This document shows positions 1 to 9,111 of a stretch of DNA of 64,000 nucleotides, piece after piece. The DNA is from Pseudomonas taetrolens (GTDB lineage: Bacteria; Pseudomonadota; Gammaproteobacteria; Pseudomonadales; Pseudomonadaceae). Within the stretch, counting starts at the first letter, position 1. Every line of letters starts with the position of its first letter. The notes beneath the pieces were generated by a model that saw only the letters and a list, made by a program, of their open reading frames with translations, did not search any database and was not told the origin of the DNA. The stretch is taken from contig NZ_LS483370.1 of NCBI RefSeq assembly GCF_900475285.1, positions 2,804,001-2,868,000 on the forward strand, given 5' to 3'. Position numbers and translations under genes: made by a program.

Positions 1-28
1 GCGCGCAAACACACGGATGACTCATCCC

Positions 29-808
29 CTACTCTTCGTACACCATTTTCTTGCTCATGCCGCCGTCCACCACAAATTCCTGCCCGGTCACAAACCCGGC
101 GTTGCGCGACAGCAGCCAGGCAACCATGGAGGCAACGTCCTCCACGGTTCCGGCACGACCCGCAGGATGCTGGGCGTGATCGGCGTCGGTCAATGGCTCG
201 GCACGCCGCGCAGAAGCGTCACGTGCGTCGATCCAGCCCGGGCTCACCGCATTGACCCTGATTTCCGGCCCGAGACTGATGGCCAGCGCATGGGTCAAGG
301 CCAGCAAACCGCCCTTGCTCGCCACATAAGCCTCGGTGTCGGGCTCTGACTGACGGGCCCGGGTAGAGGTCAGGTTCACGATCGAACCACAATGCGCACG
401 CAAATAAGGCGCGCAATGCTTGGCCAGCAACATGGGCCCGGTCAGGTTGACCGCCATGACCCGGTTCCAGTGTTCCAGATCAAGGCTTTCAAGGGTGATG
501 TTGCGCGGATCTGCGATTGCAGCGTTGCACACCAGCGCATCCAGCCGCCCGAACTGACCGAGCACCTGAGCCACGCACTGTGTGACATCCGTCTCGATCG
601 CAACGTCCATGGCCACGAACCAGGCACTGTCACCCAATGCCTTGGCCACCTTCGAGCCACGGGCCCGGTCAATATCACTCAGCACCACTTGCCAGCCTTC
701 ACTGACCAGCCATGCCGCGATACCCAGACCAATGCCACGTGCAGCGCCTGTCACCAGCGCTACACGGCCATTACCGGCTACCGGCGCCTGAAGCGTCCAG
801 TCGGTCAC
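29..808 (-). CDS. SDR family oxidoreductase
   Basis: Classical short-chain dehydrogenase/reductase of 259 aa, expected to be a cytoplasmic NAD(P)-dependent oxidoreductase; the substrate cannot be told from sequence. The cofactor motif TGAARGIG lies at residues 20-27, the catalytic Ser is near 148 (NLTS) and the YVASK motif places Tyr161 and Lys165. The usual NNAG motif is CNAA here. The start overlaps the end of metZ by 4 bp (ATGA type), so the two are probably co-translated. An SDR in this position next to metZ is a conserved Pseudomonas arrangement, which suggests a housekeeping role, but no pathway link is proven. Confidence 0.88.
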   Translation of the reverse strand: MTDWTLQAPVAGNGRVALVTGAARGIGLGIAAWLVSEGWQVVLSDIDRARGSKVAKALGDSAWFVAMDVAIETDVTQCVAQVLGQFGRLDALVCNAAIADPRNITLESLDLEHWNRVMAVNLTGPMLLAKHCAPYLRAHCGSIVNLTSTRARQSEPDTEAYVASKGGLLALTHALAISLGPEIRVNAVSPGWIDARDASARRAEPLTDADHAQHPAGRAGTVEDVASMVAWLLSRNAGFVTGQEFVVDGGMSKKMVYEE

Positions 809-2016
809 AGCGCCGCCAAGCCTCGCGCCAGGTCAGCCTGCAGGTCAGTCACGTCTTCCAGGCCGACCGCAATACGGATCAAACTGTCGCGAATGCCGGC
901 AGCTTCGCGCTCCTGAGGTGCCAATCGACCATGGGACGTGGTCGCCGGATGGGTGATGGTGGTTTTGCTGTCACCCAGGTTGGCCGTGATCGAGATCAGG
1001 CGCGTGGCATCGATAAAGCGCCAGGCGCCCTCTTTGCCGCCAGAGACTTCAAAACTGACCACTGCACCAAAGCCACGCTGCTGACGCTGGGCCAGCTCAT
1101 ACTGCGGATGGCTTTGCAGGCCGGCATAGTGGACCTTCTCAACGCCCTCCTGCTGCTCCAGCCATTCGGCCAGCGCCAAGGCGCTGGCACAATGGGCTCG
1201 CATACGCAGGTTCAGGGTCTCCAGCCCCTTGAGGAATATCCAGGCATTGAATGGGCTGAGCGTCGGCCCGGCAGTGCGCAGAAAACCAACGACTTCTTTC
1301 ATCTGCTCGCCGCGACCGGCCACCACACCGCCCATGCAACGACCCTGGCCGTCGATGAACTTGGTCGCCGAATGCACCACGATGTCCGCACCCAGCTTCA
1401 ATGGCTGCTGCAGCGCCGGGGTGCAGAAGCAATTATCGACCACCAGCATGGCGCCCTTGGCGTGGGCGATTTCCGCCAGAGCGGCGATATCGACCAGTTC
1501 GGCCAGGGGATTGGATGGGGATTCGACAAACAGCAACCGGGTGTTGGGCTTGATCGCCGCATCCCACCCGGCCAGTTCGGCCAGCGGGACGTAATCGACC
1601 TGAACACCAAACCGCTTGAAGTACTTCTCGAACAAGCTGATGGTCGAGCCGAAAACGCTGCGTGACACCAGAATATGATCACCGGCACTGCACAGGCTCA
1701 TCACCACCGACAGGATGGCCGCCATGCCCGTAGCGGTCGCCACGGCTTGCTCGGCACCTTCCAGCGCAGCAATACGCTCTTCAAAGGCCCGTACAGTGGG
1801 GTTGGTGTAACGCGAATAAACATTGCCCGCGACCTCACCCGAGAACCGCGCTGCGGCATCGGCCGCCGTGCGGAACACATAGCTGGAGGTGAGGAACATT
1901 GCATCACCGTGCTCGCCTTCCGGCGTACGGTGCTGCCCGGCACGCACTGCCAAGGTGTCGAACGCTACACCTTCCAGGTCGCTGTCCAGCCGACCGGCAT
2001 CCCAATCCTGACTCAT
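805..2016 (-). CDS. metZ: O-succinylhomoserine sulfhydrylase
   Basis: PLP enzyme of the Cys/Met metabolism family (403 aa) that makes homocysteine from O-succinylhomoserine and sulfide, the direct sulfhydrylation route to methionine used by Pseudomonas. The PLP lysine is in HSATKF (about residue 219), and the YSRYTNPT and FVESPSNP family motifs are present. The ATG at 2016 is preferred over an in-frame GTG at 2025 because AAGGAG lies 8 nt upstream of the ATG. It sits between purF and the SDR gene, the standard order in the genus. Cystathionine gamma-synthase is the close alternative; the context favours metZ. Confidence 0.93.
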   Translation of the reverse strand: MSQDWDAGRLDSDLEGVAFDTLAVRAGQHRTPEGEHGDAMFLTSSYVFRTAADAAARFSGEVAGNVYSRYTNPTVRAFEERIAALEGAEQAVATATGMAAILSVVMSLCSAGDHILVSRSVFGSTISLFEKYFKRFGVQVDYVPLAELAGWDAAIKPNTRLLFVESPSNPLAELVDIAALAEIAHAKGAMLVVDNCFCTPALQQPLKLGADIVVHSATKFIDGQGRCMGGVVAGRGEQMKEVVGFLRTAGPTLSPFNAWIFLKGLETLNLRMRAHCASALALAEWLEQQEGVEKVHYAGLQSHPQYELAQRQQRGFGAVVSFEVSGGKEGAWRFIDATRLISITANLGDSKTTITHPATTSHGRLAPQEREAAGIRDSLIRIAVGLEDVTDLQADLARGLAAL

Positions 2017-2064
2017 GCTGCCCACTCCTTGCTGTGTATTGGTCGCTTTGTATAAGAAAATGCA

Positions 2065-2086
2065 AACCGGCCCATCAGGGCCGGTT
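2065..2086 (-). terminator. Hairpin downstream of purF
   Basis: A perfect inverted repeat (AACCGGCCC/GGGCCGGTT, 4-nt loop) lies just after the purF stop and is followed on the minus strand by a T-rich but broken tail (TTTGCATTTTC). It is a likely intrinsic terminator or attenuating hairpin between purF and metZ. Confidence 0.6.
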
Positions 2087-2096
2087 GGGTGAAGAC

Positions 2097-3602
2097 TTAA
2101 TTGTTGTACAGGCCTATGGTTGCGCCTACACCTTGAGCAACCACCTTGGAGGCATCGTTGCGCGCACGCTCGATACGTTCCAGGTAGTTTTCGTCAATAT
2201 CACCGGTGACGTACTTGCCGTCGAACACTGCACAGTCAAACTTGTCGATCTTGATCTTGCCGCCACCGACCGCTTCGAGCAAGTCAGGCAAGTCCTGGTA
2301 AACAAGCCAGTCGGCGCCGATCAACTCAGCCACTTCCTGGGTGCTGCGATTATGAGCAATCAGCTCATGCGCGCTCGGCATGTCAATGCCATACACGTTC
2401 GGGTAGCGCACAGCCGGCGCCGCCGAGCAGAAGTAAACATTCTTCGCCCCGGCTTCGCGGGCCATCTGAATGATCTGCTTGCACGTGGTACCACGCACGA
2501 TCGAGTCGTCCACCAGCATCACGTTCTTGCCGCGGAACTCAAGATCAATGGCGTTGAGCTTCTGGCGCACGGACTTTTTACGTGCGGCCTGGCCGGGCAT
2601 GATGAAGGTACGGCCGATGTAGCGGTTCTTGACGAAACCTTCGCGGAACTTGACGCCCAAGTGGTTGGCCAGTTCCAGCGCAGCGCAGCGGCTGGTGTCC
2701 GGAATCGGGATTACCACATCGATGTCGTGATCCGGACGCTCGCGCAGGATCTTCTCGGCGAGCTTTTCGCCCATGCGCAGACGTGCCTTGTACACCGAAA
2801 TACCATCGATGATCGAATCCGGACGTGCCAGATACACGTGCTCGAAGATGCACGGAGTGAGCTGAGGATTGACGGCGCACTGACGGGTGTACAGCTTGCC
2901 ATCATCCGTGATGTAAACCGCTTCGCCCGGTGCCAGGTCGCGAATCAGCGTGAAGCCCAGCACGTCCAGCGACACGCTTTCGGAGGCGATCATGTACTCG
3001 ACGCCTTCATCGGTGTGACGCTGACCGAAGACAATCGGGCGAATGCCGTTAGGGTCGCGGAAACCGACGATGCCGTAACCGGTGATCATCGCCACCACGG
3101 CGTAGCCGCCACGGCAACGGTTGTGCACGTCGGTGACTGCCGCGAACACGTCTTCTTCAGTCGGCTGCAACTTGCCGCGCTGAGCCAGCTCATGGGCGAA
3201 GACGTTGAGCAATACTTCCGAATCGGAATTGGTGTTGACGTGACGCAAGTCAGATTCGTAAATCTCCTTGGCCAGCTGTTCAACGTTGGTCAGGTTACCG
3301 TTATGCGCCAGGGTGATGCCGTATGGCGAGTTGACATAAAACGGCTGGGCTTCAGCTGAAGTCGAGCTGCCCGCGGTCGGATAACGCACATGGCCAATGC
3401 CCATGTGCCCGACCAGGCGCTGCATGTGTCGCTGATGAAATACATCGCGAACCAGCCCGTTGTCCTTGCGCAGGAATAACCGGCCATTATGACTGGTCAC
3501 AATACCGGCAGCATCCTGGCCGCGGTGCTGGAGGACGGTTAGCGCGTCATACAGCGCCTGATTGACGTTCGACTTACCGACGATACCGACGATGCCACAC
3601 AT
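2097..3602 (-). CDS. purF: Amidophosphoribosyltransferase
   Basis: First committed step of purine synthesis: PRPP plus glutamine gives 5-phosphoribosylamine. The 501-aa protein starts MCGIVGIVG, leaving Cys2 as the N-terminal nucleophile of the class II glutamine amidotransferase domain once Met is removed. An upstream in-frame TTG is therefore rejected. The PRPP-binding loop [13 protein letters not shown] is intact in the C-terminal phosphoribosyltransferase domain. AGGGG lies about 9 nt before the start. It follows cvpA closely; cvpA-purF is a conserved pair. Confidence 0.97.
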   Translation of the reverse strand: MCGIVGIVGKSNVNQALYDALTVLQHRGQDAAGIVTSHNGRLFLRKDNGLVRDVFHQRHMQRLVGHMGIGHVRYPTAGSSTSAEAQPFYVNSPYGITLAHNGNLTNVEQLAKEIYESDLRHVNTNSDSEVLLNVFAHELAQRGKLQPTEEDVFAAVTDVHNRCRGGYAVVAMITGYGIVGFRDPNGIRPIVFGQRHTDEGVEYMIASESVSLDVLGFTLIRDLAPGEAVYITDDGKLYTRQCAVNPQLTPCIFEHVYLARPDSIIDGISVYKARLRMGEKLAEKILRERPDHDIDVVIPIPDTSRCAALELANHLGVKFREGFVKNRYIGRTFIMPGQAARKKSVRQKLNAIDLEFRGKNVMLVDDSIVRGTTCKQIIQMAREAGAKNVYFCSAAPAVRYPNVYGIDMPSAHELIAHNRSTQEVAELIGADWLVYQDLPDLLEAVGGGKIKIDKFDCAVFDGKYVTGDIDENYLERIERARNDASKVVAQGVGATIGLYNN

Positions 3603-3643
3603 GCGACGCAACCCCTACTTAATGGATCTGAACTGAACACCGC

Positions 3644-4201
3644 TCACTTGGGCTGGGTAGCCGGCAAGAGATGCTCCTTGAACGGAATATCAGCGGATAC
3701 GCTGATTCCGCTGGCCAGCCACTGACTGCTCCACCCCAGAATGAGGTTTTTGGACCAGTCGGCAACCAATAGAAATTGTGGCACGAGCCGCGACTCTTGC
3801 CACCATGAGTCTTGCTGTACCGGCCCCAGGCTGAGCAGCCCGACCGCCACGACCACCAGCAGCGCGCCACGCGCACCGCCGAAAGCCATGCCGAGAAAAC
3901 GATCGGTCCCGGACAACCCGGTGACGCGAATCAGTTCGCCGATAAGAAAATTGATCATTGCGCCTACCAGCAAGGTGGCGACAAACATGATGGTGCACCC
4001 GACGATGACACGGGCGGAAGGTGTTTCGATGTATTGGATGAGGTATTGAGACAGTGAACCACCGAACATCCAGGCAACGATCCCGGCAATGATCCAGGTG
4101 CACAGCGACAGGGCCTCTTTAACAAAGCCGCGCTTCAAGCTGATCAAAGCGGAGATGGCGATAATGACAACGATCGCCCAGTCAACCCAGGTAAATGGCA
4201 C
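3644..4201 (-). CDS. cvpA: CvpA family inner-membrane protein
   Basis: Protein of 185 aa with four predicted membrane segments, beginning VDWAIVVIIAISALISLKRG, typical of the CvpA (colicin V production) family. The molecular role is unknown, although the family is almost always beside purF. The start is GTG at 4201, with an AGG-containing site about 8 nt upstream. It lies between dedD and purF, 41 bp from purF, and is probably in the same transcript. Confidence 0.92.
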   Translation of the reverse strand: MPFTWVDWAIVVIIAISALISLKRGFVKEALSLCTWIIAGIVAWMFGGSLSQYLIQYIETPSARVIVGCTIMFVATLLVGAMINFLIGELIRVTGLSGTDRFLGMAFGGARGALLVVVAVGLLSLGPVQQDSWWQESRLVPQFLLVADWSKNLILGWSSQWLASGISVSADIPFKEHLLPATQPK

Positions 4202-4307
4202 AGTTCAGCCTACAGACAGATAAGGCGGCGCATTTTAGCAGAGCGCTGCCGCTCAGGTAAGGCGATTTATCAGCGCTTTGGCAATCAGATTGAACCTTTT
4301 TACAGTC

Positions 4308-4934
4308 TCAGCCCCGCTCAGGCTGGAAGCGCACCACAAAACCCTTGAGATTTTGCTGCTTGCCGAGCAAATCACGCAAGCGATCGGCTTCGGCACGTTC
4401 AAGCAATGGGCCGACAAAAACCCGATTCATCCCGCCCGACGTCCGCACATAAGCGTTATACCCTTGATTACGAAGGGTTTTTAGCAGATTGTCAGCACTG
4501 GCCCGATTGGACAGGCTCACCAACTGAATCGACCAACTGACAGGCAGACCGTTGGGATCTATCCGCTTTTGCGTGGTATCCAGCTTGGCAGGTGCTTGTG
4601 CGACCGTCTGTGCCGGCGCAACGGCTGGCGGCTTGGCCACAGGTGCGGCCGGTTTCACCACGGGAGGCGCGACCAGAGCCGGTTCCTGCTGCACAACAAC
4701 TTCCTGCCCGGCCGGAGCTGGCTCTTCCGGGATAACTTGCGGTTCAGGCACAGCCACAGGCTCGACCTGAACCCGAGGCATGACCGGCACCTGCGGAGCG
4801 GTCGGTGCATCAACCTGGATCTGACGCTGCTCGTCTTCACGCGAAAACAGCATCGGCAGAAAAATCACGGCGAGGGCCACCAAGACCAGAGCACCGACCA
4901 TCCGCTGCTTGAACACCTTATCCAGCAAAGCCAT
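4308..4934 (-). CDS. dedD: SPOR-domain protein DedD
   Basis: Single-pass inner-membrane protein of 208 aa. It has a short cytoplasmic N-terminus, one membrane helix (about residues 10-27, VGALVLVALAVIFLPMLF), a long Pro/Ala/Val-rich periplasmic linker, and a C-terminal SPOR domain (about 130-208) that binds denuded septal peptidoglycan. A longer open frame reaches 5093, but the ATG at 4934 has GGAGGAG 7 nt upstream and gives the membrane-anchored N-terminus, so it is the start. It overlaps the end of folC by 17 bp, implying translational coupling. The symbol is assigned by synteny and architecture. Confidence 0.88.
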   Translation of the reverse strand: MALLDKVFKQRMVGALVLVALAVIFLPMLFSREDEQRQIQVDAPTAPQVPVMPRVQVEPVAVPEPQVIPEEPAPAGQEVVVQQEPALVAPPVVKPAAPVAKPPAVAPAQTVAQAPAKLDTTQKRIDPNGLPVSWSIQLVSLSNRASADNLLKTLRNQGYNAYVRTSGGMNRVFVGPLLERAEADRLRDLLGKQQNLKGFVVRFQPERG

Positions 4935-6225
4935 TTGCAGTCTCCTCCGTGGCACGCCGCTCCAGCCACTCGAGCGCTTCAGCGACACAATAAAATGATC
5001 CGAACAACAGAATTTCGTCCTCAGGCGTGGCCCGTTCGCATTGCGCTTCGAGCGCGGCCGCCACACAGTCATGACTGGCAACGGATGCCCCAAGACCTTG
5101 CAGTACCGCCTGAATCTCCGCCGCCGGACGTGTACGCCCGGTATTCAGCGGGGCGACGGCCCAGCACTCAACCGCCCCCACAAGCTGTGACACTACGCCA
5201 TTCAGGTCCTTGTCGGCCAGCAGTCCGAACACGGCCAGACGCTTGCCCGCCACCGGACGCTGCGCCAGACGCCGCGCCAGGTACTCAGCCGCATGCGGGT
5301 TGTGACCCACATCCAGCAGTATATTCAAGGGTTTGCCCCGCCAGTTGAATTGGCGCCGGTCCAGACGACCGATGACACGAGTTGCCGACAACACGCTGAC
5401 GATCTGCTCTGGCAGCCACGGCAGATCCATAAGCGCGTAGGCCTGCAAGGCCAGGGCGGCATTCTCCATGGGCAAGTCCAGCAAGGGCAAGCCACGTAGC
5501 TCTACGACTTGCCCTTGCCCATCCCTGCCCCGCCAGTGCCAGGCCTGGTCGGTACTGGCCAGATCGAAGTCGCGACCACGGACAAACAGCGGGCAGTCCA
5601 GTTCCCGGGCCTTGTCGAGCAATGTTTGAGGAGGGTTCAAATCACCACAGAGGGCGGGCTTGCCAGCACGGAAAATACCGGCCTTCTCAAAGCCGACAGA
5701 TTCGCGGGTATTGCCCAGGTATTCAACGTGGTCGACCCCGATGCTGGTGACCAGCGCCAGGTCGGGATCAACCAGGTTGACCGCATCCAGACGCCCGCCA
5801 AGCCCAACTTCGAGCACCACGGCATCCAGTTGCGCGCGCTCGAACAGCCAGAACGCGGCCAGCGTGCCCATCTCGAAGTAGGTCAGGGATGTCTCACCGC
5901 GCCCGGCATCAACCGCGGCAAAGGCCTCGCACAACTGCGCATCCGAAACCTCGGCACCGTCGATCTGCACGCGCTCGTTGTAACGCACCAGATGGGGAGA
6001 GTTGTAGACCCCGACCTTGAGCCCTTGCGCCCGTAGCAAAGCAGCTACAAACGCACAGGTCGAACCTTTGCCATTGGTGCCGGTGACCGTGATCACCCGA
6101 GGCGCAGGCTTTTGCAGCCGCATGCGGTTCGTCACCTCTCGCGAGCGATCCAGGCCCATGTCGATAGCCGCTGGATGCAACTGTTCAAGATAGGCGAGCC
6201 ACTCGCCAAGGGTGCGCTGAGTCAT
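4918..6225 (-). CDS. folC: Folylpolyglutamate/dihydrofolate synthase
   Basis: Bifunctional FolC of 435 aa: it adds glutamate to dihydropteroate and extends the polyglutamate tail of folates. The ATP P-loop [11 protein letters not shown] lies at about residues 46-56, with Mur-ligase-type motifs following ([31 protein letters not shown]). The start overlaps the accD stop by 4 bp, so accD-folC-dedD form a tight operon. Confidence 0.96.
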   Translation of the reverse strand: MTQRTLGEWLAYLEQLHPAAIDMGLDRSREVTNRMRLQKPAPRVITVTGTNGKGSTCAFVAALLRAQGLKVGVYNSPHLVRYNERVQIDGAEVSDAQLCEAFAAVDAGRGETSLTYFEMGTLAAFWLFERAQLDAVVLEVGLGGRLDAVNLVDPDLALVTSIGVDHVEYLGNTRESVGFEKAGIFRAGKPALCGDLNPPQTLLDKARELDCPLFVRGRDFDLASTDQAWHWRGRDGQGQVVELRGLPLLDLPMENAALALQAYALMDLPWLPEQIVSVLSATRVIGRLDRRQFNWRGKPLNILLDVGHNPHAAEYLARRLAQRPVAGKRLAVFGLLADKDLNGVVSQLVGAVECWAVAPLNTGRTRPAAEIQAVLQGLGASVASHDCVAAALEAQCERATPEDEILLFGSFYCVAEALEWLERRATEETANGFAG

Positions 6226-7142
6226 ATGTTTGCGGGTACCGGCGGAACAACGATCGGCTCTACGGGTGCCGCGATGAATACAGGTGTCGGCAGCCCCATC
6301 ATTTGAGCCAGCAGGTTGCCCAGGCGTGGACGCAACTCCTGACGGGCAATGATCAAATCGATTGCGCCATGCTCCAGCAGGAACTCGCTGCGCTGGAAAC
6401 CTTCCGGCAGTTTTTCACGTACGGTTTGCTCGATAACCCGCGGACCGGCGAAGCCGATCAACGCCTTGGGCTCAGCCACGATCACATCGCCGAGCATCGC
6501 CAGGCTGGCCGAAACACCACCGTAGACCGGATCGGTCAGCACCGAGATGAACGGAATGCCCTCTTCACGCAGACGCGCCAGTACCGCGGAGGTTTTGGCC
6601 ATTTGCATCAGGGAGATCAGGGCTTCCTGCATCCGCGCGCCACCGGAGGCTGCGAAGCAGATCATCGGGCAGCGATTTTCCAGTGCATAGTCGGCCGCAC
6701 GAACGAATCGCTCGCCCACAATGGCGCCCATCGACCCCCCCATGAACGAAAACTCAAACGCAGACACCACCACCGGCATGCCCAGCAGCTTGCCGCTCAT
6801 GGAGATCAGTGCGTCCTTCTCGCCGGTTTGCTTTTGCGCACCAACCAGACGGTCCTTGTACTTCTTGCTGTCGCGGAATTTCAGACGGTCAACCGGCTCC
6901 AGATCGGCACCCAGCTCGGCACGGCCTTCGGCGTCCAGGAAGATATCAATACGGGCACGCGCACCAATGCGCATGTGATGGTTGCACTTGGGGCAAACGT
7001 CCAGGGTCTTTTCCAGCTCTGGACGATAAAGCACAGCCTCGCAAGACGGGCATTTGTGCCACAGGCCTTCAGGTACCGAGCTCTTTTTGACCTCGGAACG
7101 CATGATCGAAGGAATCAGCTTGTCTACCAACCAGTTGCTCAT
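6222..7142 (-). CDS. accD: Acetyl-CoA carboxylase carboxyltransferase subunit beta
   Basis: Beta subunit (306 aa) of the carboxyltransferase that moves CO2 from carboxybiotin to acetyl-CoA, the first step of fatty acid synthesis. The N-terminal zinc finger is visible as CPSC ... CPKC (about residues 31-53), followed by the crotonase-like carboxyltransferase domain with SGGARMQE. It is the first gene of the accD-folC-dedD run. The extreme C-terminus ([19 protein letters not shown]) is a Pro/Val-rich tail with no assigned role. Confidence 0.97.
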   Translation of the reverse strand: MSNWLVDKLIPSIMRSEVKKSSVPEGLWHKCPSCEAVLYRPELEKTLDVCPKCNHHMRIGARARIDIFLDAEGRAELGADLEPVDRLKFRDSKKYKDRLVGAQKQTGEKDALISMSGKLLGMPVVVSAFEFSFMGGSMGAIVGERFVRAADYALENRCPMICFAASGGARMQEALISLMQMAKTSAVLARLREEGIPFISVLTDPVYGGVSASLAMLGDVIVAEPKALIGFAGPRVIEQTVREKLPEGFQRSEFLLEHGAIDLIIARQELRPRLGNLLAQMMGLPTPVFIAAPVEPIVVPPVPANI

Positions 7143-7380
7143 GCTTTCTTTCTCCAGTACCGGTGACTCGAACCCTCAGGTCCAAGCCCCGTGTATGCCC
7201 TTGAGCTAAATTTATTAGGTGTATGGCGATGGTTATCGGGCGCAGCGGTCAGCACACAGCAAACCAGCGTACCCCCCCGAAACCCTCAGCCTTCCCGACA
7301 ACACGCCCCAGAGCGGCCGCCGCTTTAATTTCTGCCCGTCAAACCACCGGGCCCGCCTGCTTTGTACAGCGGTAATGATG

Positions 7381-7404
7381 GACGGTGGCAGACTGCCAAC
7401 CGTC
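7381..7404 (-). terminator. Hairpin downstream of trpF
   Basis: Imperfect inverted repeat (GACGGTTGGCA against TGCCACCGTC on the minus strand, one bulge) beginning 11 nt after the trpF stop. There is no T-run, so it could be a factor-dependent terminator or a 3' stabilising structure. The rest of the 270-bp trpF-accD gap shows no gene. Confidence 0.35.
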
Positions 7405-7414
7405 ACATCGCGCA

Positions 7415-8038
7415 TCAGTTTGTTGCACGTACCGCCTGCATAAAGGCACGAATCTTATCGTGATCCTTGATGCCTTTGCTCTTTTCGACGCCCCCGCTTA
7501 CATCCACTGCGTAAGGTTGAACCCGGTCAATGGCCTGCCTGACGTTCCCGGCAGACAGGCCGCCCGCCAGAATGATCGGCTTGCTCAGGCCTTGAGGTAT
7601 CAAAGACCAGTCAAATGCCTGACCGGTTCCCCCGGGCACACCTTCTACATAGGCATCCAGCAAAATACCGCTGGCACCGGCATAGGCCTTGCAGGCTGCA
7701 GCGATGTCATCCCCGGCCTTGACCCGCAAGGCCTTGATGTACGGCCGGTGATACCCTTCGCACTGCTCCGGGGTCTCGTCACCATGAAACTGCAGCATGT
7801 CCAGCGGTACGGCATCGAGTGTTTCATTCAACTCACAGGCACTGGCATTGACGAACAACCCCACCGTTGTCACAAATGGTGGCAAGCCCGCAATGATTGC
7901 TCGCGCCTGCTGCGCCGTTACGGCCCGCGGGCTTTTTTCGTAGAACACAAAACCAAGCGCGTCAGCCCCGGCAGCAACCGCTGCCAGCGCATCGTCCATG
8001 CGGGTAATACCGCAGATCTTGCTGCGAACGGCTGACAT
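7415..8038 (-). CDS. trpF: Phosphoribosylanthranilate isomerase
   Basis: Tryptophan pathway enzyme (207 aa, TIM barrel) converting N-(5-phosphoribosyl)anthranilate to CdRP. The hallmark start [12 protein letters not shown], the FHGDE motif, and [12 protein letters not shown] and VDVSGGVE near the C-terminus are all present. The frame is open to 8086, but the family N-terminus and the ATG at 8038 define the start; the ribosome site is weak. It lies between truA and accD, its standard place in Pseudomonas, away from the other trp genes. Confidence 0.95.
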   Translation of the reverse strand: MSAVRSKICGITRMDDALAAVAAGADALGFVFYEKSPRAVTAQQARAIIAGLPPFVTTVGLFVNASACELNETLDAVPLDMLQFHGDETPEQCEGYHRPYIKALRVKAGDDIAAACKAYAGASGILLDAYVEGVPGGTGQAFDWSLIPQGLSKPIILAGGLSAGNVRQAIDRVQPYAVDVSGGVEKSKGIKDHDKIRAFMQAVRATN

Positions 8039-8101
8039 GTCAGTTGCACCCCAAGGCTTAAATGCGAAAGCCCCGGATGGTAACAAATGCTTATCCGGGC
8101 G

Positions 8102-8926
8102 TCAGCCGTCCAGTTCGGTAAAACCGGTCAAGAAGTGCGGGCCGATGTAACGTTGCGGCAACTCGAACTCATCGCGGTATTCGACCTGCACCAGATACAA
8201 GCCATAAGGATGGGCCGTCACACCCCCCGAACGGCGGGCTCGACTCTCCAGCACTTCCTTGATCCACTCCACCGGTCGTTCGCCGGCACCGATGGTCATC
8301 AGTACCCCGGCGATGTTGCGCACCATGTGATGCAGGAACGCGCTGGCGCGGATATCCAGCACGATCATCTGCCCGTGGCGGGTCACCCGCAGATGGTGCA
8401 TTTCCTTGATCGGCGATTTGGCCTGACACTGCCCGGCGCGAAAGGCACTGAAATCATGTACGCCCAGCAAGTACCGGGCGGCTTCGGCCATCTTTTCGAC
8501 GTCCAGCGGGCGATGATTCCAGGTCACTTCCTGGTTCAGGTGCGCCGGCCGGATCTGATCGTTGTAGATCACATAACGGTAACGCCGGGCAATGGCCTTG
8601 AAGCGCGCATGAAAGTGCGCGGGCATGACCTTGGCCCAACTGACACTGATGTCATGGGGCAGGTTGATATTGGCGCCCATCACCCAGGCTTTAAGGGAGC
8701 GCTCGGCCCGGGTATCAAAGTGCACCACTTGCCCGCAGGCATGCACCCCGGCATCGGTACGCCCGGCGCACAGCAAGCTGACCGGCGAGGCGGCAACCTT
8801 CGACAAGGCATTTTCCAGGGTTTCCTGAACCGTTAGCACACCGCTGGCCTGACGCTGCCAGCCGCAGTAACGCGAGCCTTTGTACTCCACACCCAATGCA
8901 ATGCGGGAAAAACCTTCAGCAGCCAT
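8102..8926 (-). CDS. truA: tRNA pseudouridine(38-40) synthase
   Basis: TruA modifies U38, U39 and U40 in the anticodon stem of many tRNAs. The catalytic Asp is in CAGRTDAGVHACGQ, and the core begins FSRIALGVEYKGSRYCGWQRQ in the usual family position. The ATG at 8926 (274 aa) is chosen; an in-frame TTG at 8956 would add ten residues and neither has a strong ribosome site. The gene ends 64 bp before the trpF start on the same strand, so the two are probably co-transcribed. Confidence 0.95.
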   Translation of the reverse strand: MAAEGFSRIALGVEYKGSRYCGWQRQASGVLTVQETLENALSKVAASPVSLLCAGRTDAGVHACGQVVHFDTRAERSLKAWVMGANINLPHDISVSWAKVMPAHFHARFKAIARRYRYVIYNDQIRPAHLNQEVTWNHRPLDVEKMAEAARYLLGVHDFSAFRAGQCQAKSPIKEMHHLRVTRHGQMIVLDIRASAFLHHMVRNIAGVLMTIGAGERPVEWIKEVLESRARRSGGVTAHPYGLYLVQVEYRDEFELPQRYIGPHFLTGFTELDG

Positions 8927-9070
8927 TTCAGCGGCTGCGTTATCTATATTTGCCAAGGACTTACAGCCTGCTCATAAACGCAAAGGCGGGCATTATAGGG
9001 TAATTCCTGCACAAGCGAGGCACGCTCGTTTCTGGAATTACCCGCAAGCAGCAATCCCCACAAACGACAA

Positions 9071-9091
9071 CGGCAGCCCTGATGGCTGCCG
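9071..9091 (-). terminator. Hairpin downstream of fimV
   Basis: Inverted repeat CGGCAGCC/GGCTGCCG about 20 nt past the fimV stop, followed on the minus strand by a weak T-rich tail (TTGTCGTTTGT). It is a probable terminator between fimV and truA. Confidence 0.5.
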
Positions 9092-9111
9092 CTGGAGGCT
9101 ACGCGTCCTTT

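Noticed and set aside
1899..3359. Long plus-strand open frame (486 codons) opposite purF
   Set aside because: Antisense shadow of a well-supported gene; no ribosome site and no family similarity.
7160..7205. tRNA-like TTCGAGTC stretch upstream of accD
   Set aside because: The flanking bases do not form a T-arm stem and no acceptor or anticodon arms are visible.
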